Program-made: the position numbers and the translations under genes
Notes under the pieces: generated by a model
What the model was told of the DNA's origin: nothing
The model's input: the letters and a program-made list of their open reading frames with translations, nothing else
Databases searched by the model: none
Source of the DNA: Hippasteria phrygiana
Lineage: Eukaryota; Echinodermata; Asteroidea; Valvatida; Goniasteridae
Assembly (NCBI GenBank): GCA_037893225.1
Contig: JAZGUH010000368.1
Location: 434,001 to 498,000, forward strand
Direction: 5' to 3'
Length of the DNA: 64,000 nt
Shown: positions 36,001 through 48,000 of the stretch, piece by piece
How the letters are laid out: every line of letters starts with the position of its first letter
How positions within the stretch are numbered: position 1 is the first letter of the stretch

Positions 36001-39000
36001 TTCTTTGCTTTTTTCCTGTGCAGTCATTGGAGGAAACTAAGCAACGTCTGGATTTGTTAGAATCCGAGAAACTACAGAATCTTCCCGTTGACACAGCCAA
36101 GGAGATTGCACTGCTTCAAGGCCTAGTGGTAAGTAAGATGAGTAATGACCTGGGGGTGAGGTTGGGAATTGGGAAGTCAGGCTACCAACCAATTTTGTAT
36201 GGATATAAGTTTTGAGGCTTTGCATGGTGGAATATCGATATCGTTTCGGTTTGCGGTAACACCATGTGTTTATCTCAACTAACAAGAGGTATGGGTTCCG
36301 AAAAGAATCTTATCGCACAACTCGTATCTCAACCTACGTTAAGTGAGAAGGGTTCAAGGGAGAACCAATTTCGGGCAACTCGTTTTCTCTACTGTCGATA
36401 AGTGAGAAATATGGTTCAGGGGAGAACCATGGGAACTTCACGGGTTAATATGGTTCAGGGAGAACCATGGGGACTTCACGGGTTAATATGGTTATGGTTC
36501 AAGGAGAACCATGGGGACTTCACGGGTTAATATGGTTCAGGGAGAACCATGGGGACTTCTCGGGTTAATATGGTTCAGGGGAGAACCTTGGGGACTTCTC
36601 GGGTTAATATGGTTTAGGGGAGAACCATGGGGACTTCTCGGGTTAATATCGTTCAGGGAGAACCATGGGGACTTCTCGGGTTCATATGGTTCAGGGAGAA
36701 CCATGGGGACTTCTCGGGTTAATATGGTTCAGGGGAGAACCATGGGGACTTCTCGGGTTAATATGGTTCAGGGAGAACCATGGGGACTTCTCGGGTTAAT
36801 ATGGTTCAGGGGAGAACCTTGGGTACTTCACGGGTTATTATGGTTCAGGGAGAACTATGGGGACTTCACGGGTTAATATGGTTCAGGGGGACTTTTCGAG
36901 TTATTCTCAACGTTTCGATTAGCCTGCTCTAATCTTCATCAGGAGAATGAGGAGGTTTGCCGAAATATTTATTTATTTATTACATTTCTTTACCCAGGGT
37001 GTGCCCAAACAGTTTATAACTGGTTTCCATTGGGGCCCTGCATATTATTAGTTAAAACTGAATATTTACACATTCATACAAAATATTCAAACAAATACAA
37101 TAATGTTTACACAAATAAATATATTTTCGGTTAACTTTTCAACTCCCCAGAAGCCTTTTGCTGATTTACGGGATGGGGCGAAAAACCCGCGAAAAAAACC
37201 TTTTAGGGTGAAAAACAAGGGGAAATTCCCATCCGGCTCCAAAGTATTTTGGCAACCAAGTTTATAACTCCGCAGATCAGCGTAAATGACAGAAATATCA
37301 CTGATAGATGGCTTTACGATGCAGCTCCTTAAGTAGTATTCGCTGGGATTGTGTGTAGAATTGTAAGCGTTCCGATTAGTGCCACTGTTGTGTGATGTGT
37401 TGTAATTGGTTGCCGCTATGGCATTGTTCTTGTTGTGTGTGTTGTGATTGGTTGACACCGTGGTATTGTTCTTGTTGTGTGCATTTTTTGCTGTGTGCGA
37501 GTTGCCTGCTCGCTGAGGCGTGTCAGTTGACTGTGGGGTGTGAGTGTTGGTGGATGGTAGGCTTGAATGCCAAATGTTGCTGATGAAAAAGCCGATGTCC
37601 TGGGGGACAGTGTCATGTTTATGAATCTCAATAGCCTCTCTGATACAACGGGTGTACCAATGCTTCTCCGGGGCTATGATCTCTGCTTTCTGCATAATGT
37701 GGTCCAAATCGGTGGAGTGTTTAATGATCACAGATTTGTCAAATTCACCTCTGCGGCCGTGGGCCTTGTGTTCCTTGAGCCTGGTCCTAAGGTCTCTGCC
37801 GGTCTCGCCAATGTACACTTTACCACAAGTGCAAGGAATTCGGTAAACCCTCGCTTGTCGGCTTAGATCATGTCTGTCCTTGTGGGTGTGTAACTTCATT
37901 TCCAACTTGTTTCGAGTCCGGTAGTAGACCTTGATGTCAGCTTCCCTCAGGATACGCTGAATTTTGTGTAAAGTGTGGCCAATGTAAGGTAGGACGGCAA
38001 TTGGTTTTTCGGTTGCGTCCGGGGGTTGAGGCGCGTTCCTAATCGGGAGGAACTTAAGCTTATCAGATCTGTACCCATTGTCTCTTAACACGGTGTTAAG
38101 ATGATTCAACTCGGATGGCAAGTGCTCTTTATCCAAGTTTGTATGGAGCTGGAGGATTACCATTCGTGTGCATTACCTTTAAACTACTAGTCTCAAAATT
38201 GAACACCGTACATGCTTGAAACTTATCCCATTGACATACTGATTTTTGTTTTGCATTCAGCTTTTAGATATGTTGGGAAATTCTGAGGAAAAAAATTGCT
38301 TGGAAAAAAATTGCTTCAATAGCATAAAAAGGCTTCCTTGGTAATAGATTATCAGCCATATTTTCCTGTGATGTATATTGCTTGTGACTTGTATTCAGCT
38401 GTTGTTTGCTTAGCATGAAAATCACACTGTCCTGTGTCAGAATAACGTTTCCAGATTGGAACAGACATTCTTGAGGGTGAATCTCGAAACCCGATTCTGT
38501 TTTTTTTCTCTCGTCCTTCAGAAAAATGCTGAGCAGGAGAAGGAAGATGCGCTGAAGGCGGGTATCGGCGGCACGGCTGATGTGGATAAACTTAAGGTGG
38601 AGTTGAAGACAGCGAACCAGTCATTGGCCAAGGAGAGGGAAGCAATCAGGGCTCATCAGGTAACGCCATCTTGGTCTTGTCCCCTGTAGGTGCAGCACAG
38701 ACTTGTATGAAATGGATTAATGTGGCATAGGCACCAGCCTCTTCCTTGTTGAAGTTTACCACAATTGAAATGTTGGTGACTCTATCAAAAGTTGAGAGTA
38801 TATTCTTGCCCACTTTCAGTTTTTCTTTTAAGTGCTGACGCAGACCTACAATTTTTGAAAATAATTTTTTTTTTTTGGGGGGGGGAGGGGAGGTGATAAA
38901 TGTTTGAGAACTTGGGGTTTTAAAAATTTGTTTAAAGATGATGCTGTGAAGATGGAATTTTTGCGTCGGGGATGATGATGTAAATTAGAACAGAGATTCT

Positions 39001-42000
39001 TCCTCTTTTTGCCCTATCCCGACGTAATGTATGAAGCACTAAAAAACATTCACAGGCTTACTCTGGCGGGATTCGAACCCACGACTTCCTGCTTACTAGT
39101 GCAGACGTCTTAACCAGCAATGATGCTGATTGCTGAGAGAAGTTTGCGTCATATTTTTGTTTTATGTAGATTCTTTATTGTAAAATAAAACAACCAATTT
39201 TTTCTGCCATGAAATAACAATAAAGTGACTATTGAGAGCTATATTTATCAAGTCCCCCCCTAGTGCAGCATAGCCCTGGCGATGCCATTTGTCTAAAAGT
39301 CATCGCTGCGGGCAGCAAACAATTCTGATGTCATAGGACAAACTCCTCTTTTGTGCCTAGTGCTAGACACAAAGGGGAGTTCCTCCTATGATGTCAGAAT
39401 TGTTTGCTGCCCGCAGCGACGACTTTCAGACAAATGGCACCAGTGGGCTAGAGGGGACTTGATAAAAATAGCTCTCAAAAGTCACTTTTTTGTTATTTCA
39501 TGGCAGACATAATTGGCCATTACAATACTCAATCTACATTAAACTAAAAAATGACGCAGACTTCTCTCAGCAATCCACATCATCTTTAAATTAAGCATGT
39601 CAGACATTATCAAAAAATTCATTTGCTGCAAAAAAATATTTGGGGGGTTTATCTAACATTGAACTCTGCCTTTTGGCTTTTATTATCAGAAAGACCACAA
39701 GGAAAACTAGCTGGGTAATTCTCATCAATGTTATAGTGAAGTAAGTAAATTGATGACAGTTGGATTTGAACCTGCAACCCCCAGAATACAGTAACAGTGC
39801 TCTACCAACTGTGCTATCTTGCCCTATGTTGGCGGTCTCCCAAATTGTCAGTGTCTTTGTTCGGGGCGCTAGTCAGAAATCATAAACTTATCATGCCGTA
39901 AAGCCAGGGATCACAATCTAGCAGAGTTGTATTTGAGTCCCTGCAAGTCCTTTCACAAGTCTCTTCAAGTCCCTGCAAGTCCATCACAAGCCCTCCAGTC
40001 CTAATCCCAATCACAAGCTATTCAAATGAGCTGTGACAAAGGCATTCCTTTGTCATTGTTCATCCAGTTACTTGTGACCGGCTTTATGAAAGCACTTCTG
40101 ACTGGGCTTGTGAAAGGACTTGTGAAAGGACTTGCAGGGACTCGAATACAACTCTGCAACCCAGTTAATAATATACAATACAACCTGGGAAACAGCAATG
40201 TGGGGACCACTCAATGAAGATATGATTTTTCTATCATATGATTTCATAAAAAGAGCAACAAGGGAAACTGACTAGATAATTTCAGTCAGTTTTGAAATGA
40301 CCAAAGAGATTTGACAGGCAAGTGTTTTGGTTTTTCTGAAATTTCCCAATGTAAAAAGCTCACTTCTGTTATATAATCTGCCTTATTTTCAATGTTTTCA
40401 GGAAAACTTGAAGAAGAAGATTGTTGAAAAAGACAAACAGGCTAAAGAAATGGTGTCTGCTACAGAAAAGAAGTACTTGCAGAGAGAGGCAGAGAATAAG
40501 AAACAGATACAAGCACTGGAGAAGAAGAATAGGGAGATTGCAGCAGCAGGGGGCATGGGCAGGGCTGCAGGAGGGGCAAAGGTAAGTAGGGGTGCAGGTA
40601 GGGGTGCAGGTAGGGGTGCAGGTAGGGGTGCAGGTAGGGGTGCAGGTAGGGGTGCAGGTAGGGGTGCAGGTAGGGGTGCAGGTAGGGGTGCAGGTAGGGG
40701 TGCAGGTAGGGGTGCAGGTAGGGGTGCAGGTAGGGGTGCAGGTAGGGGTGCAGGTAGGGGTGCAGGTAGGGGTGCAGGTAGGGGTGCAGGTAGGGGTGCA
40801 GGTAGGGGTGCAGGTTGGGGTGCAGGTTGGGGAGCAGGTAGGGGTGCAGGTAGGGGTGCAGGTAGGGGTGCAGGTAGGGGTGCAGGTAGGGGTGCAGGTA
40901 GGGGTGCAGGTAGGGGTGCAGGTAGGGGTGCAGGTAGGGGTGCAGGTAGGGGTGCAGGTAGGGGTGCAGGTAGGGGTGCAGGTAGGGGTGCAGGTAGGGG
41001 TGCAGGTAGGGGTGCAGGTAGGGGTGCAGGTAGGGGTGCAGGTAGGGGTGCAGGTAGGGGTGCAGGTTGGGGTGCAGGTTGGGGAGCAGGTTGGGGAGCA
41101 GGTAGGGGTGCAGGTAGGGGTGCAGGTAGGGGTGCAGGTAGGGGTGCAGGTAGGGGTGCAGGTAGGGGTGCAGGTAGGGGTGCAGGTAGGGGTGCAGGTA
41201 GGGGTGCAGGTAGGGGTGCAGGTAGGGGTGCAGGTAGGGGTGCAGGTAGGGGTGCAGGTAGGGGTGCAGGTAGGGGTGCAGGTAGGGGTGCAGGTAGGGG
41301 TGCAGGTAGGGGTGCAGGTAGGGGTGCAGGTAGGGGTGCAGGTTGGGGTGCAGGTTGGGGAGCAGGTTGGGGAGCAGGTTGGGGAGCAGGTTGGGGAGCA
41401 GGTTGGGGAGCAGGTTGGGGAGCAGGTTGGGGAGCAGGTTGGGATGCAGGTAGAAGGGCAGATGTGGAAGTGATGAATATGTACAATCAGAGCCACAGGA
41501 GGGGCATATGGAGAGGGTACAGTAAGAGTGCAAAGGTAAGCACAGGGGTTCGGGAAGGGTGCTGTTAGAGGTGGTAGAAGACGGGCAGATGTAGGGGTGT
41601 TTTAGGGTTACAGTCAGGGCTGCAGTAAGGAAAAGGGGTACAGGGGAGTTGCAGTTAGGGAAGAGGGGAGACATAGGGGTGATGAAGGGGTACAGTCTAG
41701 GCTACAGGAGGGTCAAAGGCAAGCAAAGGGGTACAATAGGGTGCAGGTAGGGGCGAGTTAAGGGGCAGATGTAGGGATGATAAAGGGATATAATCAGGGC
41801 AGCAGGTAGGTTACGGGGGAAGAAGATAGGGGTGAGGGAAGAGGGGCAAATGTAGGGCTAATGAATGGGAGTACAGTCGGGGCCACAGGATGGAAAAAGG
41901 GCCAGAGATATAGGAGTAGCAGAAGTGGAGGTGGGAAAAGACGGGTAGATGTCGGTGGATCAAGTGAATACAGTCACGGTTCTTAAATGCACTTGGTCCT

Positions 42001-45000
42001 TCCTTTGATGTTTCACTTTAGGGAGGAACGGATGCCAAGTCGGAGAGGAAGATCAAGTTGTTGACGGATCAAGCCGCCACGCTGAAGAAGACGAATCAGG
42101 AGAATCAGGACAAGATTCGACAGATGGAGAAAGATCTAAAGGAGGCTAAGTCTGGAGGGACGGCTGATGTAAGTCACCTCCCAATCAACTTATGGAATCA
42201 CAGTATAAGAATCTTGAAACTAAAATTAAGAAAATAATACTTCATCAAATTAAACTTTTAACATGTTTGTCTCGGCTGTCTTGTGGATTTCATTTTTTTG
42301 GATACCCTGAACTACGTGAAATATTTTAACTTTGTGAACTATATGGGACTTGAAGGTTTGCATGGTGGACGTGAACAAAGTATGGAAGGTTTGCTTTAAC
42401 ACCATGTGAAACTGATCTCTTTTGATGTGTGTGGTTCTGAGAAGAACCGTTTCATTTTACTGAGCTAATCCCTGGAGCAAATCCGCCCCCCCCCCCCCCC
42501 CCCCCCCCCCAGTACTGGATCCCAGCCTTCGCTATTTAAGCCCAGCTACAGTCCGGCAGTCTCCTGATAATGAACAGAGCATACTGATCAAAACCTTGAG
42601 TTAAAAACAACCGGTTCTTCTCAGAACCACACAACTCAAAAGAGATCAATTTCACAGGCCCGTAACCTGCCCCGAGACTGGGGGGGGGGGGGTTCGTCAA
42701 ACCCCAAAGTGGAACTTTTAGCATATGCGCAACATTGTGAACACATGCATGAATACGTACCACGAAGTGCTTAAGCGTCGTACAAGTTGCATTTACCGTA
42801 TTAAAGTGGAACATTCAGTGATACAAGTACTTTTAAGGCAAGATTTGTAGTAGGCTAGCCTGAGTTACAGTGACCTACCAATTTTTATTTTTATTTTTTA
42901 AATTTTATTTCTGAGCGGACCTTGTCACCGAGATGGGGGGTTCGAATTTCCCCAGCCTCTACAGGCCTGTTTCACATGGTGTTACCGCAAACCTTCCATA
43001 CTATGCGAATTATGTTGCCAAAAATCAAACAAATTACTATTCAATGTATGTCTTTATGTTTGAATGTGCAGACACCTCGAACCACACACATTTTGGAAGT
43101 GAAGATACTTTTTGCAGTTGTTCCATCTTTGCACTTTTCAAAATTGGTACTTGGCTCTCTGTAATTTGTTGTCGAGATTGACAATGTGAGCATCAAGTCA
43201 TATTTTGTACTCAGTGGTTCCTCTATACTTCTGATTTAAGAAACAAGCCGGTAAGAAGATGGAGAAACAACTCAAGGACCTGGAGAAGAAACTGGAGATG
43301 GAGCAGAAGAAGTTTGAACGAGAGAAGAAGAATGCAACAGAGCTGGATGCAGAGCTCAAGACAACCTCCAAGGTCGGTGGGACATTTATTTGTGAAAAAA
43401 CCATGCACTGAATATCCAGTTCAACTTGTTTACACTCATGTAAGTATGTCTTGCATTAACCCATACGCCGGTAGCACTTTTACTGGGAAAGGTCCTGCAG
43501 CCGATTTCACAAAACCGTGCACAACTTACGCCATTGCGTAGGACTTGCACTATAAAAATGTTGCGCAGCTGCGCTACATCCTTGCAATCCATTTCGCTAA
43601 ACAGTGCGTAGCTGCGCAATGTTTTATTTGTTTTATACATCTCAGACGAGGCTGAATGCCGCTTTTACGATGACTGTTTTAGTACAACAATAAAAATACA
43701 TGGAACAGTCGAAAAATTGAACTGTGGGGTGCCATTTTGAAACTTTTCACTTTTGAAACTTCGCTCCGAAAAAAAACCCTGCATCGAATGATCATTTCAT
43801 TACTCTCTGAAATAATAAATGATTTTAACAACTAACGGCTCTACTATGCTCACGCTCAGCTAGCTAAGTCATCATTTCGGTGTTTTGTGCCAACAACTTA
43901 ACAGACCTAAAACAAGTGCGTAAGTTACGCCATAATTTGTGGCGCAAGTCAGCGATTTTAAAAATGTCACAGATGTTGCGCAACATACGCAATAAATTGT
44001 GGCATAAGTAGAGTTGCGCAATTGCGCAAGGTTTCGTGAAATCGGCTGCAGAACCTGTCAAAATCCAATACTGTGCAGTAAACCTATGGCACATTCTTTG
44101 GACTTTTGGGCCATCATAGCTCCATGTAAAGTAATGGCGCCAAGGCGCTATCAAAATACAGCATGACATCGTATTGGATTTTGTTGGATTTGGGATGGTT
44201 AGGATTAATGCAAGCATCATCTAAATGCATGTTTTCATTTGAAGTAAATTGATGTTCATAAATTTTTTATATTTTCTTTGATAATTTGTGAGTATGGATG
44301 ACCCATGTTTTATATGCAGTATACAACATTGCTTTTGCTCTAGTTTTCAGAAATGAATGGACTTTGGGGTTAGTATTTTATAGCAAATACTGTAACACTG
44401 ACCTGTTTAAAGTTTGTGTGCATAGATGCTGGGAAAACAGAAAAAAAAAATGCTGTTCTTGTGGTCTGGTTCCCTGACCCTACTTCAGACAAAACAGTAA
44501 TTTATAGACTTCAGGGAACTAGACTAGCTGGCCTGCACCCGTTCATGGATGCGTAACCAATTTCCGAACAAAATGTGGACTAACTAAAGTTGGTAAATTG
44601 GAGGCAGTATTTGAAAACAAGTCAATTTTTTTCCAATGATAGTTGGCCGACCATCGCTGAAAATTAATTTAAAAAAATTAACTTTTCTTGAAAATGACAG
44701 CACACTAGGTGTCATGATTTCACAGGATGATTGAGACTATTATTTACTTACAGTCAAGTAAGGTATTTCAGAATAATTCAGTAGTTTTGTTTTTGATGTT
44801 TGCAAATGTATATTACCTTTAACGAGAACAAATAAGATTAAATCTCCAGATGGTCTAGAATTAAGTATGGAATAATAACAGCATACAGTCACCTGCTGAT
44901 TTGATTGTGGCTTCTCCCATAGGAACTCGACAGTACCAAAGATGACATTAAGAAACTGACCAATCAGATTGATGCATTGGGTCTGGCAGCGGCCGAGGCA

Positions 45001-48000
45001 TTAGAGCTCAAAGAGAAAGTAATGGAGCAGACTGCTGAGCTCAAGAAACTGCAGAGTGAGTTGAAGACATTGACTGAGAACTACAACAGCGAGAGGGTGA
45101 GTGTGACCGCATGCAGTATTAATTATTTTATCGATACTGTCTGAAAAGTTTGAAAAGCTTGGTTAGTATGTTCTGTGCATGATGAAACTTAATAATCATG
45201 ATGGCTTTTTCAGTTGAGCTTTTGATAATTTTACTCCCACTTAACCCCTTGTTTCCGGCTGTTATTGATGGGGGGCTGATATGCCAAGAACGGGGCTGTG
45301 CAGTCGAGCATAAATGCAAACAATAGGCACCACACTGAATAGAGTGGTCCTATTTATCGCACTTGGAGCTCCCCTTCCATGTGAATACGAGCTTTGCTTG
45401 AAAAAGCTCCATCTATTCATTACACACCCATTCAAGAACAGTATAGTTGAAACATGAATTGAGTACGTGCAGGAATGTGCGTAAAGACAACAACCGGCCA
45501 GGTGGTCTTTTTCAAACCTCAGCTATGGCTGTTGTCCGTATTCAAGTGGTTAAGGATGTATGCCACAGTCTGTAGTTCAGTTTTGCTGATTTCTTCATTA
45601 CTCCTATATTGATTGATGTAAACAAAATTAAAAATCAAAAAATTAGCTGGCCTGACGTTTCGAACTTAAGCAAGTTCTTTCTCAAAGGTGAATGACAGAG
45701 TACAAGAAACAAACATGTAGGGATCACACATTAACTTCAACAAGCTTCAACAAGCTTCACTTCAGACATATTTCCTTTTTTTGTATGCAAATCGGCCATC
45801 ACAAGGCCAAAGGCCACTCGAGGTGTGGGCTACAGAGGAAAGTGTGGAAGAACCAGCACCTCACACTGAAACAAGACAAGATAATCTTTTCACAGTATGA
45901 ATAGGGTCGGTATGGGTAACTAGTCCACTGCAAGGCATTAATAATGCCTCTATCCATATTAAGTGTAGAAGTGCTATAGCCCAGGACTGGGCTCGAACCC
46001 ACAACTTGCAGAATTACCCGCAGACCACGAATTCAATGCTCCAAACCACTAGGCCACGGCACTTTCACATAGGCACAAATATAGTGAGAGCCCTTTTAAT
46101 CAGTGATTTCATTGACCAAAAATTGTCATCCAGAAGACATCGGGCCAACAATTCCCATATGTTTATACAAACCTGATTTAGCACCATGTGTCTGGCAGCA
46201 AGTCATGCAAGGTCAATTACCCATTCCCTAGGCCAGCTCCAGGGCCGTGATTGACAGTGTCTGGGCTATTTTGACCAGTAAATACCCTCAGACTTTTGAG
46301 TTTAATAGAAGAATTAGAGAAGGAGGGCTTTCAGAGCAAACATTTACTAGCATGCTACAAAAAGTTGTACATATGCTTAAACGATATTCATAAATGCCTC
46401 AGCGAGTTTCATTCTCCCTATTGGTCGAGAACCTGTCACGTGGGTGTGTTTAAATGGTTGTTTAAACACGGCTGGAAATTGTTTAAACACGGCGCAGTTT
46501 TAAACATTTTTTACCGGTGTCACACGAAATGTAGAGTCCTACAAAATATGGTCTATTTTATTGGTTGAACACTCGAGCGACCAGTCACTCTCCTAATAAC
46601 GCAAGCGCAATACTACCGATACGTCCGTATTTAGAGTCCATAATTTCACACTACACCGGCACTGCTGGTTCTGCACCACCTGGCGAGCGCGTCGCGTGCG
46701 CGTCAATTTCCATATAAGGAAATGTTTAGCACTACTCGCGCGTGGCACGAACCATTAAATAGCTGAAGGGGTGTTTTACAAACCAAAGTAAAACAAATTG
46801 AACAAAAAAATTGGAAATTTATAATTTTAGGTGGTTTTTGCTTAATTATACAAAAAGGCATTTTATGAATGGGAATAAATATGTGCTGGGCCAGTTTTAA
46901 ACGTACGTTTAAAACCGGCCCAGCACATATTTATTCCCTTATTTGAGGTTTTCAAGTGGATGGGGAAGGTTAAAAGTCTAAATTTATTTCTGAAACAGGT
47001 GTTGAGGAAGAAATATTACAACATGGTGGAAGACATGAAGGGAAAGATCCGAGTGTATTGCAGGTCCAGACCACTCAGCACAACAGAGAAGGGTAGAGTA
47101 AGTATAGTGGACAGGGTTCGGCTCAATGTTTGCCCATTAGAGAAGATTCCTGAGGTGTTTAGAGATCAAATTTAATTACTATACCTCCTACATATTCATG
47201 AGCGAAGCCCAGTCTTGTTGACTTGACTTGCTGACTCGGACTCAAGTCAGACTCGAGTCGTGATTTTTTTGACTTGAGACTTGACTTGACTTGGACAAAA
47301 AAATGACTTGGGACTTGACTTGACTTGATAAACATGACTTGTGACTCGACTTGACTTGAATAGATTTGACTTGCTGACATTAACACTTCTGTTAAAACAA
47401 ACCCAACTTTTGAGCCTATGCCAAGCCTACGGCGCATAGCCTGTTTAGTTTTTTCTGAGCCCACTCATGATGACTGATTTGTTTGGTTGCTAGGGAAACT
47501 TCTCCATCGTCAAGGCACCTGATGAGTATTCCATTGAGATTCAGAGTACCAGAGGTCTGAAGGAATTCCAGTTTGATCACATCTTCATGCCGGAGAGTAC
47601 CCAGGACGAAGTCTTTGAAGACACCAACGTGAGTAATTGAGACCTTCACTTCAGATACTTGTATCTATAGCCCTGCGTAAGATTTGTTAGACACCTCTAC
47701 GCCACGGTTTTACATCGTTGATGTCAAATCTCAAAAAAAGTTCTGCCAGTATTTGCTGGAAACAAATGCCACCAAAATTCAACTTATTTTTCATTTGTTC
47801 TGTTTTTCGCTGTATTCCCGTCTATTTTTCATTCTGATCCTTTTCTGCATTTCCCTTTTCGTTCACTTCTCTTTGTCCCCTCTAATATGTAGTTCCCACA
47901 TCCACTTGTTATTATTATTATTATTTATTTTTATTATTTATTTTACTCCACAATTCAAAATACATGTTGTATACAAAATTACATTAAAAATATTGAGCAA

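Larger units (their letters stand above)
36215..38150 (-). mobile_element. Penelope-like element fragment with flanking repeat block
   Basis: Minus-strand order: truncated GIY-YIG ORF, a 3' tail with ataaataaataaat, a hammerhead-like ribozyme, an about 39-bp minisatellite, and the dispersed ggtttgcggtaacaccatg end. Penelope-like elements characteristically combine reverse transcriptase, GIY-YIG and hammerhead-bearing terminal repeats, often in tandem partial copies. The reverse transcriptase part is missing. Confidence 0.7.

Noticed and set aside
36418..36895. CRISPR-like array
   Set aside because: Units are contiguous with no unique spacers, and the context is a eukaryotic intron with a Penelope-like element.
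40327..41674. Long ORFs on both strands across the 12-bp array (Gly-Ala-Gly-Arg, Val-Gln-Val-Gly, Pro-Thr-Cys-Thr and similar repeats)
   Set aside because: A 12-bp unit without stop codons is open in several frames by construction. The true exon ends at 40581 with a good donor and the next exon joins in phase 0.
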